Virus record (IMG/VR): IMGVR_UViG_3300007276_000003
Location: 1-61,021 of that record
Length of the DNA stretch: 61,021 nucleotides
Reading direction: 5' to 3' (one strand)
Source: a virus
Shown piece by piece: positions 17,296 to 27,457 of this stretch. The stretch's first letter is position 1, and every line of letters starts with the position of its first letter. Both the position numbers and the translations under genes were made by a program. The notes under the pieces are model-generated. The model was given only the letters and a program-made list of their open reading frames with translations. It had not been told where the DNA came from and ran no database searches.

Positions 17296-20200
17296 TTAAG
17301 TTGGTGTTTCATCACAGTTACAACAAGAATCAGCTAGTGTACCTCTTCTACACAAATCAATTAACGTAGGAGTTCTATAGTCATATATAATATATAAATA
17401 TTGTTCACTACCACTAGGTACTGTAAAGTCTGCTTTATAGTAATCAGGAGCCAATGAAGAATCTATAGGAGATGCAACACTAGAAGCTGCAATAGCTTGA
17501 GCAACTGCTTGAGGTGTATTAGCATATAATGTATTACTTCTTAGGTATCTAAACTTATTAGTATTAATATCAAAAGTTGCATCATCCTGACTGTACTTAT
17601 TGAATGCCATTGTTACAGTAGAACCGTCAGGAGGTATACTTCCAACACCCTGAACACCTGCAGTTATTTGGTAATAACTAACAACAGGATTACCTGCTCC
17701 TGATAAGAATGTTACTGCTTGAGAATTAACAGGTGATATATACCCATTTTGTTCCCAATTAAAATCGTTATGAATGGTATCGTCTGAATCCAAATCACTA
17801 GTAGCACATATATAAACTACACTCATTTGTTTTTCTTCAGGACAGTTAACTGTAAATTCAATCTCTACACTTCCTGAACTTACAACCTGCAAATCAAATG
17901 TTGTTGTATTTGCTAAACTTTTATTAAAGGTTAAAGTACCTGATGTTGAAACAGGACCTGTTGTAAATGCCACACCATTGTAAGTTGCAGTTAAAACCAC
18001 ATTCCCTGTAATGTTTATAATACTGTAGTCTATGTTTACATCACCTACAGTAGTTCCCAACTCATAACATTTTTCTAATTCATTATTTAGTTGAACTAAA
18101 TACTGACCTGTTATACCACATTCTATACAAACTTCTTCTATAGGTAGTGATATATTATTAGCAGCTAAAACAAACTCATTCATATACGGGTCATAACCTC
18201 CTAGTTTTTGAGTATCAACCTGAGTATTAAATAAATCTCTAAACCAACTACGCATACCAAAAGAAGATATTACCATCAAAGAATCATTGGTATAACTTGT
18301 ACCACTAAGCATTAGCACTACTCCTCTTTTAGCATCAGTAAAATATTTTTCAGGACCCCATTGAACAAAGCTTTCAGGGTTGTTACTTATACCAAATTCT
18401 TCAATCCTAGCTATCTGCGTTCCCAAAACTTCAGGAACAGACTGCAATAAATTTCCTGTACCTGCATCCGATAATAAATTTTTACCTGACAATACATAAG
18501 ATATTTTATCTTCTTGTAATGTTAATACATCTGTTTCTCTAGCAAACATCTTTTCAATAGGACCAAAAGATTCTTCTAAAGCTTTAAAGTTTAGGAGTCC
18601 TCCGTTAAACTCGTTTAGTCTATTAATATTAGACTCATCATTAAATACCCCACTATATGTTATGTCTGCAAATCTTCTTATTTCTTGATAATCTAAAGCT
18701 TGGGTAGATGTTACCCTATTCCCAAATATTAATTGTTTACCAAGTAGACTATCTCTTATTTTGTAACTTTCTACACCATTACCAAAAGAATAACAGTTGA
18801 ATAAACCTGTATTAACTATCCCTGCTTGTGTTGCAGTTTGAGGTTGAATGTCTGTAACGTGACTTCCTTGTGGCACAGGCTGAGAATCAATAGTAATATT
18901 TGCAGGGTCAACAGGTGGTGTTGTAGCACTTGTTGTCATAGTACCACAACTTCCAAAAATTTCAGTAATTGTTTGAGCAGGGTTACATACTATTTGTTGC
19001 CCTATACCATTAAGGTCTACATAGTTAAAAGCAATTGGACTTGGTTCATCTGTGTCTACACTTATATCAAAAGAACAAGTGGTTGAATTTGTTACAATTG
19101 GAAAAGAATCAGCACCTTCATACCAAATATCCGGTGAAGAATCAATTGGTTCTGACTCAAATACAATAGTATCTTCTGCTCTAAATACTGTAATTTTTAT
19201 TCTAGCAAGTGACCTTTGTTTTTTTGTTCTACTACAGGCTCTTGTTCCTCTTACGAGAAACAGTAATTGATTGGTTGTATTGTTTCTGTAAAACTGATAA
19301 TAGTTTGTACATAAGTCTTGTGGTATATCACTTGTACTATCACCTAAATCACTTTCAAGTAATGTAGATAAATAAGTGTTTGCCGGTGGACAAGAATTAT
19401 CTCCTGCAAAACCAACTCCATTATCTAAAGTATCTCCAATGTTATCACCATTAAACCAATCTGCAAAATTATCATAATCACTACTTGCAGCATATGTTTC
19501 TTCTAACTCGTATGTTCTTCTTTCACAAGCATTATTACCATCCCCTCTACCAATTCTTCTAAAATAAAAATCAAATACAATTCTAGAACCTGCAGGTATA
19601 TCGTAGTCTGTAAAAGATGAACCCGGTATGTTAGGGTCTGCTCCACTTAGGTTTACAGGATATTTAACTAATGGATAGTGGTCTTTTCTGTCTGCCGTTG
19701 TTTGTCTTTTTCCAAAGTCTACAACTGCACCTTCATCTACTTCAGCATTAAACTGAGTAGTGTTAATTTTCATATACGTTCCTGATGGTTGAGGAACATA
19801 CTCATCAGCACCACCACCCTCTACAGGAATCTCTAAAAAGTCTGCAGTCTTTGATTCTTTTTCTAATACTGTAGCAGTTACACATCGAGTTAATGGACCA
19901 TCTGTATCTGTCTTAACTATTAATCTTTGACCCTCAGTAATTTTAGAAGAGTTTTCACCTTCTAACAAAAAGTAAGCTGCAGAAGAGTTTGGGTCTTCAA
20001 AAAATATATTAGTATAAACTGTTTCGTATTTTTCTTTATCAGGCTTTACAACAAACTTATATCTTTTTGCCCAAGCCGGAGCAATTTGCGAAGTTGGTAA
20101 AGTTACTTGAATACTATTTTTAAAGTAAGACATTCCACAGGGAAAGTGCTCAGTATTGTTAAGGCTAACTAAAGTAGGTGTTGCTCTATTAAACTCATCC

Positions 20201-21981
20201 ATATACACCATACCAACTTCATAACCTCTATTACTATGAAGACTTTCGCCAACTCCAATTTTAGCATACACAACTTCTCCAAATGTAATTTCATAATATT
20301 CATATACATTCTGAGTAGGTGTAGCTACATCATCTACAAATTGTACTGCAGGTAACTTTAGTCCAATGGTATTAGAACCCGGACTAGTTACAATTTCGAT
20401 TGGTTGAGGTCCACCTGAACTTATACCACCATCATACTTGTTTAGTAAATCTAAATCAGAAGGTATACTACAGTAGAACACATCAGTAAATGAAGTTCCA
20501 TTACAAGAATTATTTTCAGGGTCTGCTGCATCTTGTAAAGGTTTAATGTTACTAAGAGTACCAACTTGGTCTTGAAAACTCTGACTTGTTGCATATTCGT
20601 AAACACTACTAAAATTTTGATTTACATTAAATATATATCCTATTTCTAATTCAGGACTTGTTTCAGTAGGAAACGGTGCAGTACCATTAAACGATTCGTG
20701 CTTATATTTTAAAGTAACCTGAATTGCTGCACCTGAAATTAATTCAATGTCACTTGGAAAGTCTATATCAAATTGTCCAACTGAAGTATTACTAGGTCCT
20801 ATGGTGTAGTTTACTGAAGATGTACTATCATCTACATCTTTTAAACCAATGTCATCATTAGTTTGAGTAGTAAAGAATGTCAGTCTTGTTGGATTTCCTT
20901 GATAGTCAATCAAATCATAACCTTCAACATAATTACCATACATTAATCTATTACCCATTAATGTTTGTGCCTTAGCTAATCTAGGAACATTATCAAATAA
21001 TCTTAATATTTCAGCTTCAGGAAGAATTGTAAATATCTTACTGTTAGTAAAAGTATATGTATAATCTTGATTGTTGTTGTATGCGTTTTCTGTTTTGTCT
21101 AGTTTCTCTATAATTTTTACAACATTACTATCGTTATCTTTAAACAATAGGTCTATACCTTTTACTAATGGACCACCTGAATTAAAAGTAATCTCAGCAG
21201 TATTAGTAAAGTTTATCATACCCTCATTCAAATAACTATCAGGAGAGAAAGTAAAACCACCGGGAGTAAATGCTGCAGTTGAAAACTGAGATGTAGCAGA
21301 ATACTCATCATCGTTATATTTATATCTATAGCCAAAGCAAAGAAACCTATCTTCCATATATGTAGACTCTCCTGCCGTAGCAAGTAATCTGACATTAGGA
21401 GAAGTAGTAGGTGGTTTTTTAATAACCATAATTTCATCATATGTGAAACCATCTAAACCATTTGCAGGGTCACCATAATTAAATGTTACATTAATTTTTC
21501 TTGGAGGATTTATATTGTCTGTAAAAAATAAAAGTCTATTATCTACAAAGTCAACACCTGTTATAAGATAATCAGGGTCAAAGTTTAATGTTGTTTTAGT
21601 TCCTGAACCATCATCAACACTTATAACGTGATATGTAACTGCTTGTGAAATTGTATTATAAGAACAAATCATATCAACAATACCTACAGGAGCACCTGCA
21701 CCCTCAAAGGTTGGGTCGTGTACAAACCAATAAATAGTTTCATTAGCACTATCATCATAGGCTCCAATACAACGAGCAGCAGTACTTAGTGGTGTACCAT
21801 TATATCTTAACGTAGTAAGTTTGTCATTACCCTTAGAGTTTTCAATAACTCCAATCTCTGCTCCTTCAGTAGAACCCATACGAACATTTAATGCATCAAC
21901 GTACTCCCCGTTTGGAACGAGTCGTTCATCAACCATTTTATTCATTTTGCCCTGCGTAAAGTTTCTTGTCGTGTTCGCCAT
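17296..21981 (-). CDS. Tail nozzle/stabilisation protein (gp10/gp12-like)
   Basis: A 1,561-residue beta-rich protein. The N-terminus (FTQGKMNKMVDERL, then NGEYVDALNVRMGSTEG) matches the start of podovirus tail-hub/stabilisation proteins in Bacteroidetes phages, related in role to T7 gp12 and P22 gp10, which form the distal tail tube. The first 300 residues contain strand patterns suggestive of a beta-propeller. The C-terminus is cysteine-rich (CRRGTLADSCCNC). It is much longer than T7 gp12, so extra domains are inserted. Confidence 0.75.
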   Translation of the reverse strand: MANTTRNFTQGKMNKMVDERLVPNGEYVDALNVRMGSTEGAEIGVIENSKGNDKLTTLRYNGTPLSTAARCIGAYDDSANETIYWFVHDPTFEGAGAPVGIVDMICSYNTISQAVTYHVISVDDGSGTKTTLNFDPDYLITGVDFVDNRLLFFTDNINPPRKINVTFNYGDPANGLDGFTYDEIMVIKKPPTTSPNVRLLATAGESTYMEDRFLCFGYRYKYNDDEYSATSQFSTAAFTPGGFTFSPDSYLNEGMINFTNTAEITFNSGGPLVKGIDLLFKDNDSNVVKIIEKLDKTENAYNNNQDYTYTFTNSKIFTILPEAEILRLFDNVPRLAKAQTLMGNRLMYGNYVEGYDLIDYQGNPTRLTFFTTQTNDDIGLKDVDDSTSSVNYTIGPSNTSVGQFDIDFPSDIELISGAAIQVTLKYKHESFNGTAPFPTETSPELEIGYIFNVNQNFSSVYEYATSQSFQDQVGTLSNIKPLQDAADPENNSCNGTSFTDVFYCSIPSDLDLLNKYDGGISSGGPQPIEIVTSPGSNTIGLKLPAVQFVDDVATPTQNVYEYYEITFGEVVYAKIGVGESLHSNRGYEVGMVYMDEFNRATPTLVSLNNTEHFPCGMSYFKNSIQVTLPTSQIAPAWAKRYKFVVKPDKEKYETVYTNIFFEDPNSSAAYFLLEGENSSKITEGQRLIVKTDTDGPLTRCVTATVLEKESKTADFLEIPVEGGGADEYVPQPSGTYMKINTTQFNAEVDEGAVVDFGKRQTTADRKDHYPLVKYPVNLSGADPNIPGSSFTDYDIPAGSRIVFDFYFRRIGRGDGNNACERRTYELEETYAASSDYDNFADWFNGDNIGDTLDNGVGFAGDNSCPPANTYLSTLLESDLGDSTSDIPQDLCTNYYQFYRNNTTNQLLFLVRGTRACSRTKKQRSLARIKITVFRAEDTIVFESEPIDSSPDIWYEGADSFPIVTNSTTCSFDISVDTDEPSPIAFNYVDLNGIGQQIVCNPAQTITEIFGSCGTMTTSATTPPVDPANITIDSQPVPQGSHVTDIQPQTATQAGIVNTGLFNCYSFGNGVESYKIRDSLLGKQLIFGNRVTSTQALDYQEIRRFADITYSGVFNDESNINRLNEFNGGLLNFKALEESFGPIEKMFARETDVLTLQEDKISYVLSGKNLLSDAGTGNLLQSVPEVLGTQIARIEEFGISNNPESFVQWGPEKYFTDAKRGVVLMLSGTSYTNDSLMVISSFGMRSWFRDLFNTQVDTQKLGGYDPYMNEFVLAANNISLPIEEVCIECGITGQYLVQLNNELEKCYELGTTVGDVNIDYSIINITGNVVLTATYNGVAFTTGPVSTSGTLTFNKSLANTTTFDLQVVSSGSVEIEFTVNCPEEKQMSVVYICATSDLDSDDTIHNDFNWEQNGYISPVNSQAVTFLSGAGNPVVSYYQITAGVQGVGSIPPDGSTVTMAFNKYSQDDATFDINTNKFRYLRSNTLYANTPQAVAQAIAASSVASPIDSSLAPDYYKADFTVPSGSEQYLYIIYDYRTPTLIDLCRRGTLADSCCNCDETPT

Positions 21982-21982
21982 A

Positions 21983-22906
21983 TTACTTAATCCACTTATC
22001 TCTACCCCTCATATTCATTAATAATCTTCCGGGGTGTATGTTACTTATTCTAATTTTTGCATTTCTTAATAGTGCTGCACTTTTCTTTCTAAGTCTTGCT
22101 ACTATATATTCCTGAACTCCTACTTTAGAGCCAAGAATTGCGTATTCAATAGATGCATAAATGTAATCTTCAAATAGTTTGTTTACTTGTACCAAACCAT
22201 CATTACCATTTTCCATACCATCAGAAACATATTCAAGTATTATCAATTCATTTTGCACACCTGAACTAAAATTAATTACACCACCTTTAGGGTTTATCTT
22301 AAAAGTAGGATTTGCATTAGCAGTTTCTGTATTTAATCCATAACGTGCACCAATGCCATATTCAAAATACCAATTACCATCACAACAATATCCGGACTTG
22401 CCATACATTTTTGAGTTTTGGTTTAGATATATTGATTGTTTACCACCTCTAATTCTTTCGTAGTCAATAGTAGAATTTTGTGGAGATAAAGCATTACCAT
22501 CAATGTCAAATAATATTCTACAATCATTATCTTGCAGGTAAGCACTTGACCAATTAGTTTGTATATTTTCTGTCAAAGGTTTTAGTAAACCATTTTGATA
22601 TAAAGAAACTCTTACCCAATTAACGTAGTCAGATGGTAAAACATATCTTAGTGTATCACATACATTTAATTCTAAGATTTTAATTTCTTTAAAGGCATCA
22701 TAGTTTAATTCTTGTATTGCACGTTTTGCGTGAAATAGAACCTTGTATCTTTCTTCATTATTAACAAGACTGTGGTTTCCTGAATACATTAACATAAAGT
22801 TGTTAACTATATCTTCTAAAGAAACATATTGATAAGAACCCCAATTTGCATTCTCAGGTTGTTGTCCACCATTCTCGTAATATTGATATTGAGTTATATA
22901 AGCCAT
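21983..22906 (-). CDS. Connector/tail tube protein
   Basis: A 307-residue protein one base from the nozzle gene and two bases from the preceding gene. It is mixed alpha/beta with aromatic residues. Its order (capsid, connector, this gene, nozzle) matches the adaptor or tail tubular A position in podoviruses. No catalytic motif is present. Assignment is by synteny. Confidence 0.6.
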   Translation of the reverse strand: MAYITQYQYYENGGQQPENANWGSYQYVSLEDIVNNFMLMYSGNHSLVNNEERYKVLFHAKRAIQELNYDAFKEIKILELNVCDTLRYVLPSDYVNWVRVSLYQNGLLKPLTENIQTNWSSAYLQDNDCRILFDIDGNALSPQNSTIDYERIRGGKQSIYLNQNSKMYGKSGYCCDGNWYFEYGIGARYGLNTETANANPTFKINPKGGVINFSSGVQNELIILEYVSDGMENGNDGLVQVNKLFEDYIYASIEYAILGSKVGVQEYIVARLRKKSAALLRNAKIRISNIHPGRLLMNMRGRDKWIK

Positions 22907-22908
22907 AA

Positions 22909-23877
22909 TTATCTTTCTGTTGTTGTGTTAGCAGTTTCTTGTGCCTGTCCAAATTGTACTGAACTCACCTCTCTAATTGACATACCTGCATACTGTAATA
23001 TTTTATTTACTAAATTAACCTCATCATCCAAAGGCAGTTCAAAGTCTTGATAGTCTGCAGCACTTTGGTCAAACGAAGGTTCACCACCCGGTAAATCAAC
23101 ATATGTCCATTTAGGTGGTCTAGGAAATCTAATGTATTGACATTGTACTGAACCGTACTTATCTATAGTATCAGGATATAAAACTAGATTTGGTTCTTGA
23201 TGTGAGTAAGCCGGAAACATTAAATTAGGAGCAGTAAGTATTGAGTTATTTAACATAGTTATTTTACTGTTCGTAACCTTTTCAGCTTCCTTAATAGGCT
23301 TAGTTGAATATATCAAATACTGCATTTGTGGGTTTATAAAACTATCAAATGGATTTCCATTGTAGTCAACTAAGGTTAACTCAGTTTCACTAACAACTAC
23401 ACTTACATAACCAACCTCAGGTGGGTTAGCTGAAAGATTTACCACTATATCATTTACTTGTACACCACTAGCAATAAAGGTTGCAGTATTATCAATTAAA
23501 GATTGTATCTGCAAAGCAGTATTGGTACTACTAGCAAGTAGCTTTGAATATATAAGTACTTTATTTAAAAGATAATAGCTATCACCCGTAGTAGTTAAAC
23601 TAGGTGTAAAAAATCTATTACTATACTGATGCGATAAAAATTTTGTTTCAGAAAACGTATTTATTACTTCCTCTAATCCTTTCGTTATATCAGCATACCC
23701 TGTCCCTGATTGACGAGCATTTTCTTTTTGTAATTGATAATTGTACTGATAAAAATAATTTTCAAATAAATCTAACTGTGCTTGTTTAGCATATAAGTTA
23801 AAGTCAGATGGGGATATGTAACCATAATTATTTTTATTCAGAACAGACATTACCGTTTGTCTAACTGAATTTATCAT
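22909..23877 (-). CDS. Head-tail connector-region structural protein
   Basis: A 322-residue protein. The N-terminal 65 residues are helical with many tyrosines and glutamines, and the C-terminal half is beta-rich with proline-rich loops (YIRFPRPPKW). It starts a new leftward unit after a terminator and a late-type box. Likely a ring or adaptor protein below the portal, judged by gene order. Confidence 0.55.
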   Translation of the reverse strand: MINSVRQTVMSVLNKNNYGYISPSDFNLYAKQAQLDLFENYFYQYNYQLQKENARQSGTGYADITKGLEEVINTFSETKFLSHQYSNRFFTPSLTTTGDSYYLLNKVLIYSKLLASSTNTALQIQSLIDNTATFIASGVQVNDIVVNLSANPPEVGYVSVVVSETELTLVDYNGNPFDSFINPQMQYLIYSTKPIKEAEKVTNSKITMLNNSILTAPNLMFPAYSHQEPNLVLYPDTIDKYGSVQCQYIRFPRPPKWTYVDLPGGEPSFDQSAADYQDFELPLDDEVNLVNKILQYAGMSIREVSSVQFGQAQETANTTTER

Positions 23878-23892
23878 CTGTTTTCTTTTTTA

Positions 23893-23900
23893 CAAAGATA
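23893..23900 (-). promoter_or_regulatory. Late-type -7 box (TATCTTTG)
   Basis: Read leftward, TATCTTTGT lies 15 bases before the ATG of the 22909-23877 gene and directly downstream of the terminator at 23904-23937. It would restart transcription of the connector, tail and internal-protein genes. No -33 TTTG is seen. Confidence 0.45.
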
Positions 23901-23903
23901 ATG

Positions 23904-23937
23904 AAAAAAAAAGACCCCTTCGTTTTTAGAAGAGGTC
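23904..23937 (-). terminator. Rho-independent terminator
   Basis: On the minus strand a 9-bp stem (arms 23929-23937 and 23913-23921, one G-U pair, 7-base loop) is followed by nine T residues. It lies after the 23972-24724 gene. Confidence 0.85.
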
Positions 23938-23971
23938 CTTAATTTAGTATAGGTTAAGTTCTATTTTCTAA

Positions 23972-24724
23972 CTAATCTAATAAAGATTCTAAGTGTTGTA
24001 GAACCTCAACCCCATCATCTGATTGCATATATTGACAAACTATATCAAGAGCCTCTTCTCCAAACGGTACATTAAGCAATTTGGTTTTATTAGATGCAGT
24101 ATTAAACCATACCTCTTTCCCACTTTTTCTATAGCCTAAAAGTCCATTGTCAAAGAATCTCTGTACAGTTCCCATAAGTTTTAAATCAGGGTCTTTAATT
24201 ACATCTAAGAAATCTGAAGGATTGGTTTTAGCATAAACTAAAATATCTCTTTTCATCTCTGCAGTAGAAACTTTAGATGTATCAGTATTAAATAGTACTC
24301 TACATACATTTTCTAGCTGCTCTAATGATAGTTTTTTAGCTTCAACTAATGCATCAGCTTCAACCAAAAGTGCATCTACTTCTGCTGCTGCATCTTTGCT
24401 TTCGTCAATCTCAGTAAATGTTTTACCATTTAAAGTATGATAGTGTAAAAACTTTTGTAGTATTTGATTTTCTTTAGGTACATATAAAAAACCATCTTCA
24501 AAAATAATTGGTTCTAGAACCACATTTTTATCTTGCTCATCTCTGAAACAAGAGTTTTGGTTTCTTGCATATCTAAGTTCACGGTTCTCACCTGTGCTCT
24601 CATCAAAATGTAATAAAGGAAATCTTCTTGAATGTTTTGTTGGTAGCATATAAGTGAGAGGTGCTACTCCTCTTGTTAGCTTGTAGCTTTTGTCTACAAA
24701 CTTTTGTTGCTTATTTTTTTTCAT
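23972..24724 (-). CDS. Structural protein next to major capsid
   Basis: A 250-residue protein encoded immediately downstream of the major capsid gene, with its own terminators on both sides. The N-terminus is basic (MKKNKQQKFVDK), the middle is helical and acidic (DAAAEVDALLVEADALVEAK). Likely a head protein (auxiliary, cargo or vertex), but no family is recognised with confidence. Confidence 0.55.
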   Translation of the reverse strand: MKKNKQQKFVDKSYKLTRGVAPLTYMLPTKHSRRFPLLHFDESTGENRELRYARNQNSCFRDEQDKNVVLEPIIFEDGFLYVPKENQILQKFLHYHTLNGKTFTEIDESKDAAAEVDALLVEADALVEAKKLSLEQLENVCRVLFNTDTSKVSTAEMKRDILVYAKTNPSDFLDVIKDPDLKLMGTVQRFFDNGLLGYRKSGKEVWFNTASNKTKLLNVPFGEEALDIVCQYMQSDDGVEVLQHLESLLD

Positions 24725-24747
24725 TGTATTTAAAATTAAATTAAAGT

Positions 24748-24774
24748 AAAAAAAGGGGGGAGAAAACTCCCCCC
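24748..24774 (-). terminator. Strong terminator after the major capsid gene
   Basis: A minus-strand stem of eight perfect pairs, six of them G-C in a row (24767-24774 with 24755-24762), a TTTT loop, and seven T residues. It lies 17 bases past the capsid stop codon. Confidence 0.9.
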
Positions 24775-24790
24775 TTAATAGTTATCTATC

Positions 24791-26224
24791 TTATGCTTGG
24801 AATAAGAAGAAGTTGTTAGCACCTAAAGTACATACTGCTCTTTCAGATAAGAAGTGAACTTCCATAGCATCTTTGCTAGAAGTTCTTGCTCCACCTGCAG
24901 AACCTGTAATCCAAGTTTTGTAACGTCTGTCTTCTGTTTCTGAAGCTCTATATCTAACGTGCAAGAATGGTCTTTTTGCATTCTTACCTAGGATTTGGTC
25001 ATATACTGAAGTAGAACCGGCAGGAACTAAAAGTCCATTAATTCTACCTGACCCTGCACCTGCAGGTAAACCACCCCTCATTGTTGGGTCGTTCAAGTAT
25101 TTCCAATCAGACTTATAGAAGTCGTAACCTCTTCTAAATCCTGTGAATCCTAAGTTAAGTGCCATTTCTCTCTCATTGTCAAATAGACCATAAGAAACAC
25201 CACCTGCTGCATTAGAAGATTGCTCAGAAAGCATATCGTCAATGTCAAAAGAGAAATCTCTATCAACAAATACAACATTCTCTTCGATAGCACCTTGCTT
25301 GTCTAACCTTGAAATAATAGTATCCCATTGGTCTAATTGGTCAGGGTTACCACCTGCCCACACATTACCTCTCTGTCCAACAACATAGAAGATTCCTTCA
25401 GAACCTTTGTTACCGTAATCAGGGTTAACTGCAGGATTGATAGCACCACCATTAGCCTCAGCAGGAACTGCTTCAATCATAGCCGTTTCTAGGTAGTCAT
25501 CGAATCTCAATCTAGTTTCGTGCTCAGACTTCAAATACCATAGGTATCCGTTAGCACCATTCTCAGTAGTTACTTCTACCCATCCAATTTGAGCCATATC
25601 AGAACCTGATACCTCATACTTATCTTTAATGATAATTGGAGAGTTCTCGAAGATTAGGTCGTCAGCTTCTAAGCTTCCAATCATTCCGTCAGTTCCTTTT
25701 TTAAATTCAGAACCGTAGATGAAAACTGTGAACTTCTTACCTGCACCTGCTACAGGAATACCGTCTGCAGGATAAAATGCTACATCGAAAGTGAAGTTAG
25801 TTAAATCAACTGCAGTTACGATTCCTTTTACAGAACCACCACCTGCGTTGTCACTAATCATTACTGTCTGACCTTTTCTAATAGCAATACTATTAGTAGC
25901 ACCGAAAGCAGGGTTACCTGCATCGTTTACAGTAAAAGTAGCTTCGTCAGCATTAATTACTGCTGCCGTAGTACAATCTACATATTTAGTATGCAATCTT
26001 CCTTGTTCTGCCCATTTAATAAGGTCAGAGTTAGATGGCATTTCTGCTCCTACCATTCTTAGGAAGGAACTAATTGTTCTATTACCGTATCTTTCAAATT
26101 CTTTTTCATAAGTATCAGGTAGATACTGATTCAAGAAGTCGAAATTGGTAATATAGTTTGATGCAACCGGCACTTGTTGTGCTGATGGTTGTAAATCAAA
26201 ACCGGGTACACTTTGTACACTCAT
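24791..26224 (-). CDS. Major capsid protein
   Basis: A 477-residue protein placed after portal and scaffold, the usual capsid position. The N-terminal 50 residues form a flexible arm and helix (FLNQYLPDTYEKEFERYGNR); residues about 80-170 look like an inserted beta domain; the remainder has the alpha/beta mixture expected of an HK97-fold capsid. It has its own strong terminator, fitting a highly expressed product. Assigned by gene order and length; no single diagnostic motif was found. Confidence 0.8.
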   Translation of the reverse strand: MSVQSVPGFDLQPSAQQVPVASNYITNFDFLNQYLPDTYEKEFERYGNRTISSFLRMVGAEMPSNSDLIKWAEQGRLHTKYVDCTTAAVINADEATFTVNDAGNPAFGATNSIAIRKGQTVMISDNAGGGSVKGIVTAVDLTNFTFDVAFYPADGIPVAGAGKKFTVFIYGSEFKKGTDGMIGSLEADDLIFENSPIIIKDKYEVSGSDMAQIGWVEVTTENGANGYLWYLKSEHETRLRFDDYLETAMIEAVPAEANGGAINPAVNPDYGNKGSEGIFYVVGQRGNVWAGGNPDQLDQWDTIISRLDKQGAIEENVVFVDRDFSFDIDDMLSEQSSNAAGGVSYGLFDNEREMALNLGFTGFRRGYDFYKSDWKYLNDPTMRGGLPAGAGSGRINGLLVPAGSTSVYDQILGKNAKRPFLHVRYRASETEDRRYKTWITGSAGGARTSSKDAMEVHFLSERAVCTLGANNFFLFQA

Positions 26225-26250
26225 AATTTCTAATTTTTTAAGTTTAACAT

Positions 26251-27399
26251 TTATTTATTTTTACTTCTAATCCGTAGACCACTTCTACTTGGTGGTGTTA
26301 CAGATTTGATTTGCAAACCGTTGGTTGACTTAGTTACTTCAGGAGCAGTACGAGTTGACATATTTACATTTTTCAACTTCTTCATAGTTTCATCTGCTGC
26401 TGCAGATTTCCCTTGCTCATAAAAAAACTTTGCAAACTTTTCGGGATGCATCGCCATTGCTAGTGACCTGTGGTATCCTGCTGCATCTTCCAACTCCCCA
26501 TTTTCTCCTAAGAATTTTTTTACAAAATTCTGTGGATTGTTTTGAAGGGACTTGAGTTCTGTAGCATCACCCGGAGCAAAACTAAATTTCTTGTCATCTA
26601 ACGTAAACTCAAAACCTTTGAACTCACTAAACAAATCATTCGTCTTCTTGTCATACAACTCTCTCAAACGAGATTGTTGTTCCTGAACTGTCTTCGCTTC
26701 AGCTATATATTTACGATAGTCTTCCAATTCTTTTGCTGACTCAGAACTTGTCAAGTTATCTCCCCTTGACTCAAGAGGAACTTTATATAGTTCTTGTTGC
26801 TTCGCAAAAAAATCTTTGGCTTTCGCAATAGTTTTTTTCTTTGCTAATTTAATTTTTCTTATTTGCTTTTCATCATCAAGTTCTTCGTCAAATGAATAAT
26901 CCTCCATAAGGTGGTTTATGTCATCTGCATCTAAACCTTTTTCAGTTGCAGTAAGATATTCTCTTAGCAATCTATCAGGTTCCATTTCATCGTAATTCTT
27001 TTGCATTTGAGCAAAGTCATCGAATCCACGACCTGTTTCTTTTTTATACTTTAGATACTTAGCTACATCTTCAGGTAGAGGTTCTTCCTCTCTCTGTTGA
27101 TTTAACTCGTCAAGAGATTTAATCTCTTTACCGTATCTGTTTCCAATAAATTTAAGAACGTCTTCCTCTTTTAACTCTGAGGATTGAGTTTCAATTTCTT
27201 CTTTTACTTCAGGTGTATCTTTTACTTCTGTTTTTTCTTCAGGAGTAATTTCTTCTTTTAATTGTACCTGTTGTGTTTCAACTTTTTCTACAGGAGGTGT
27301 ATCACTAAGTTTCTCTTCGTGCTTCTCCAATAGTTTGTTTTCAATTTCTTGTACTGACTTCTGTTCAGTACCTTCTACTGCTTTAACTTTTATTTCCAT
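26251..27399 (-). CDS. Capsid scaffolding protein
   Basis: A 382-residue, highly charged protein. Glutamate, lysine and glutamine dominate residues 1-110 and much of the rest is predicted coiled coil; the C-terminus is basic (SRSGLRIRSKNK), as in scaffolds that bind capsid subunits. It lies between portal and major capsid genes. Role is inferred from composition and order. Confidence 0.8.
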   Translation of the reverse strand: MEIKVKAVEGTEQKSVQEIENKLLEKHEEKLSDTPPVEKVETQQVQLKEEITPEEKTEVKDTPEVKEEIETQSSELKEEDVLKFIGNRYGKEIKSLDELNQQREEEPLPEDVAKYLKYKKETGRGFDDFAQMQKNYDEMEPDRLLREYLTATEKGLDADDINHLMEDYSFDEELDDEKQIRKIKLAKKKTIAKAKDFFAKQQELYKVPLESRGDNLTSSESAKELEDYRKYIAEAKTVQEQQSRLRELYDKKTNDLFSEFKGFEFTLDDKKFSFAPGDATELKSLQNNPQNFVKKFLGENGELEDAAGYHRSLAMAMHPEKFAKFFYEQGKSAAADETMKKLKNVNMSTRTAPEVTKSTNGLQIKSVTPPSRSGLRIRSKNK

Positions 27400-27422
27400 A
27401 TTATATTAAATTTAATTTTATA

Positions 27423-27430
27423 CAAAGTTA
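27423..27430 (-). promoter_or_regulatory. Late-type -7 box (TAACTTTG)
   Basis: Read leftward, TAACTTTGT lies 23 bases before the scaffold ATG, in the 58-base gap after the portal gene. Weaker match than the TATCTTTG copies; no -33 TTTG at the usual distance. Confidence 0.35.
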
Positions 27431-27457
27431 CACAAAAAATCATATAGTTTTAGACAA

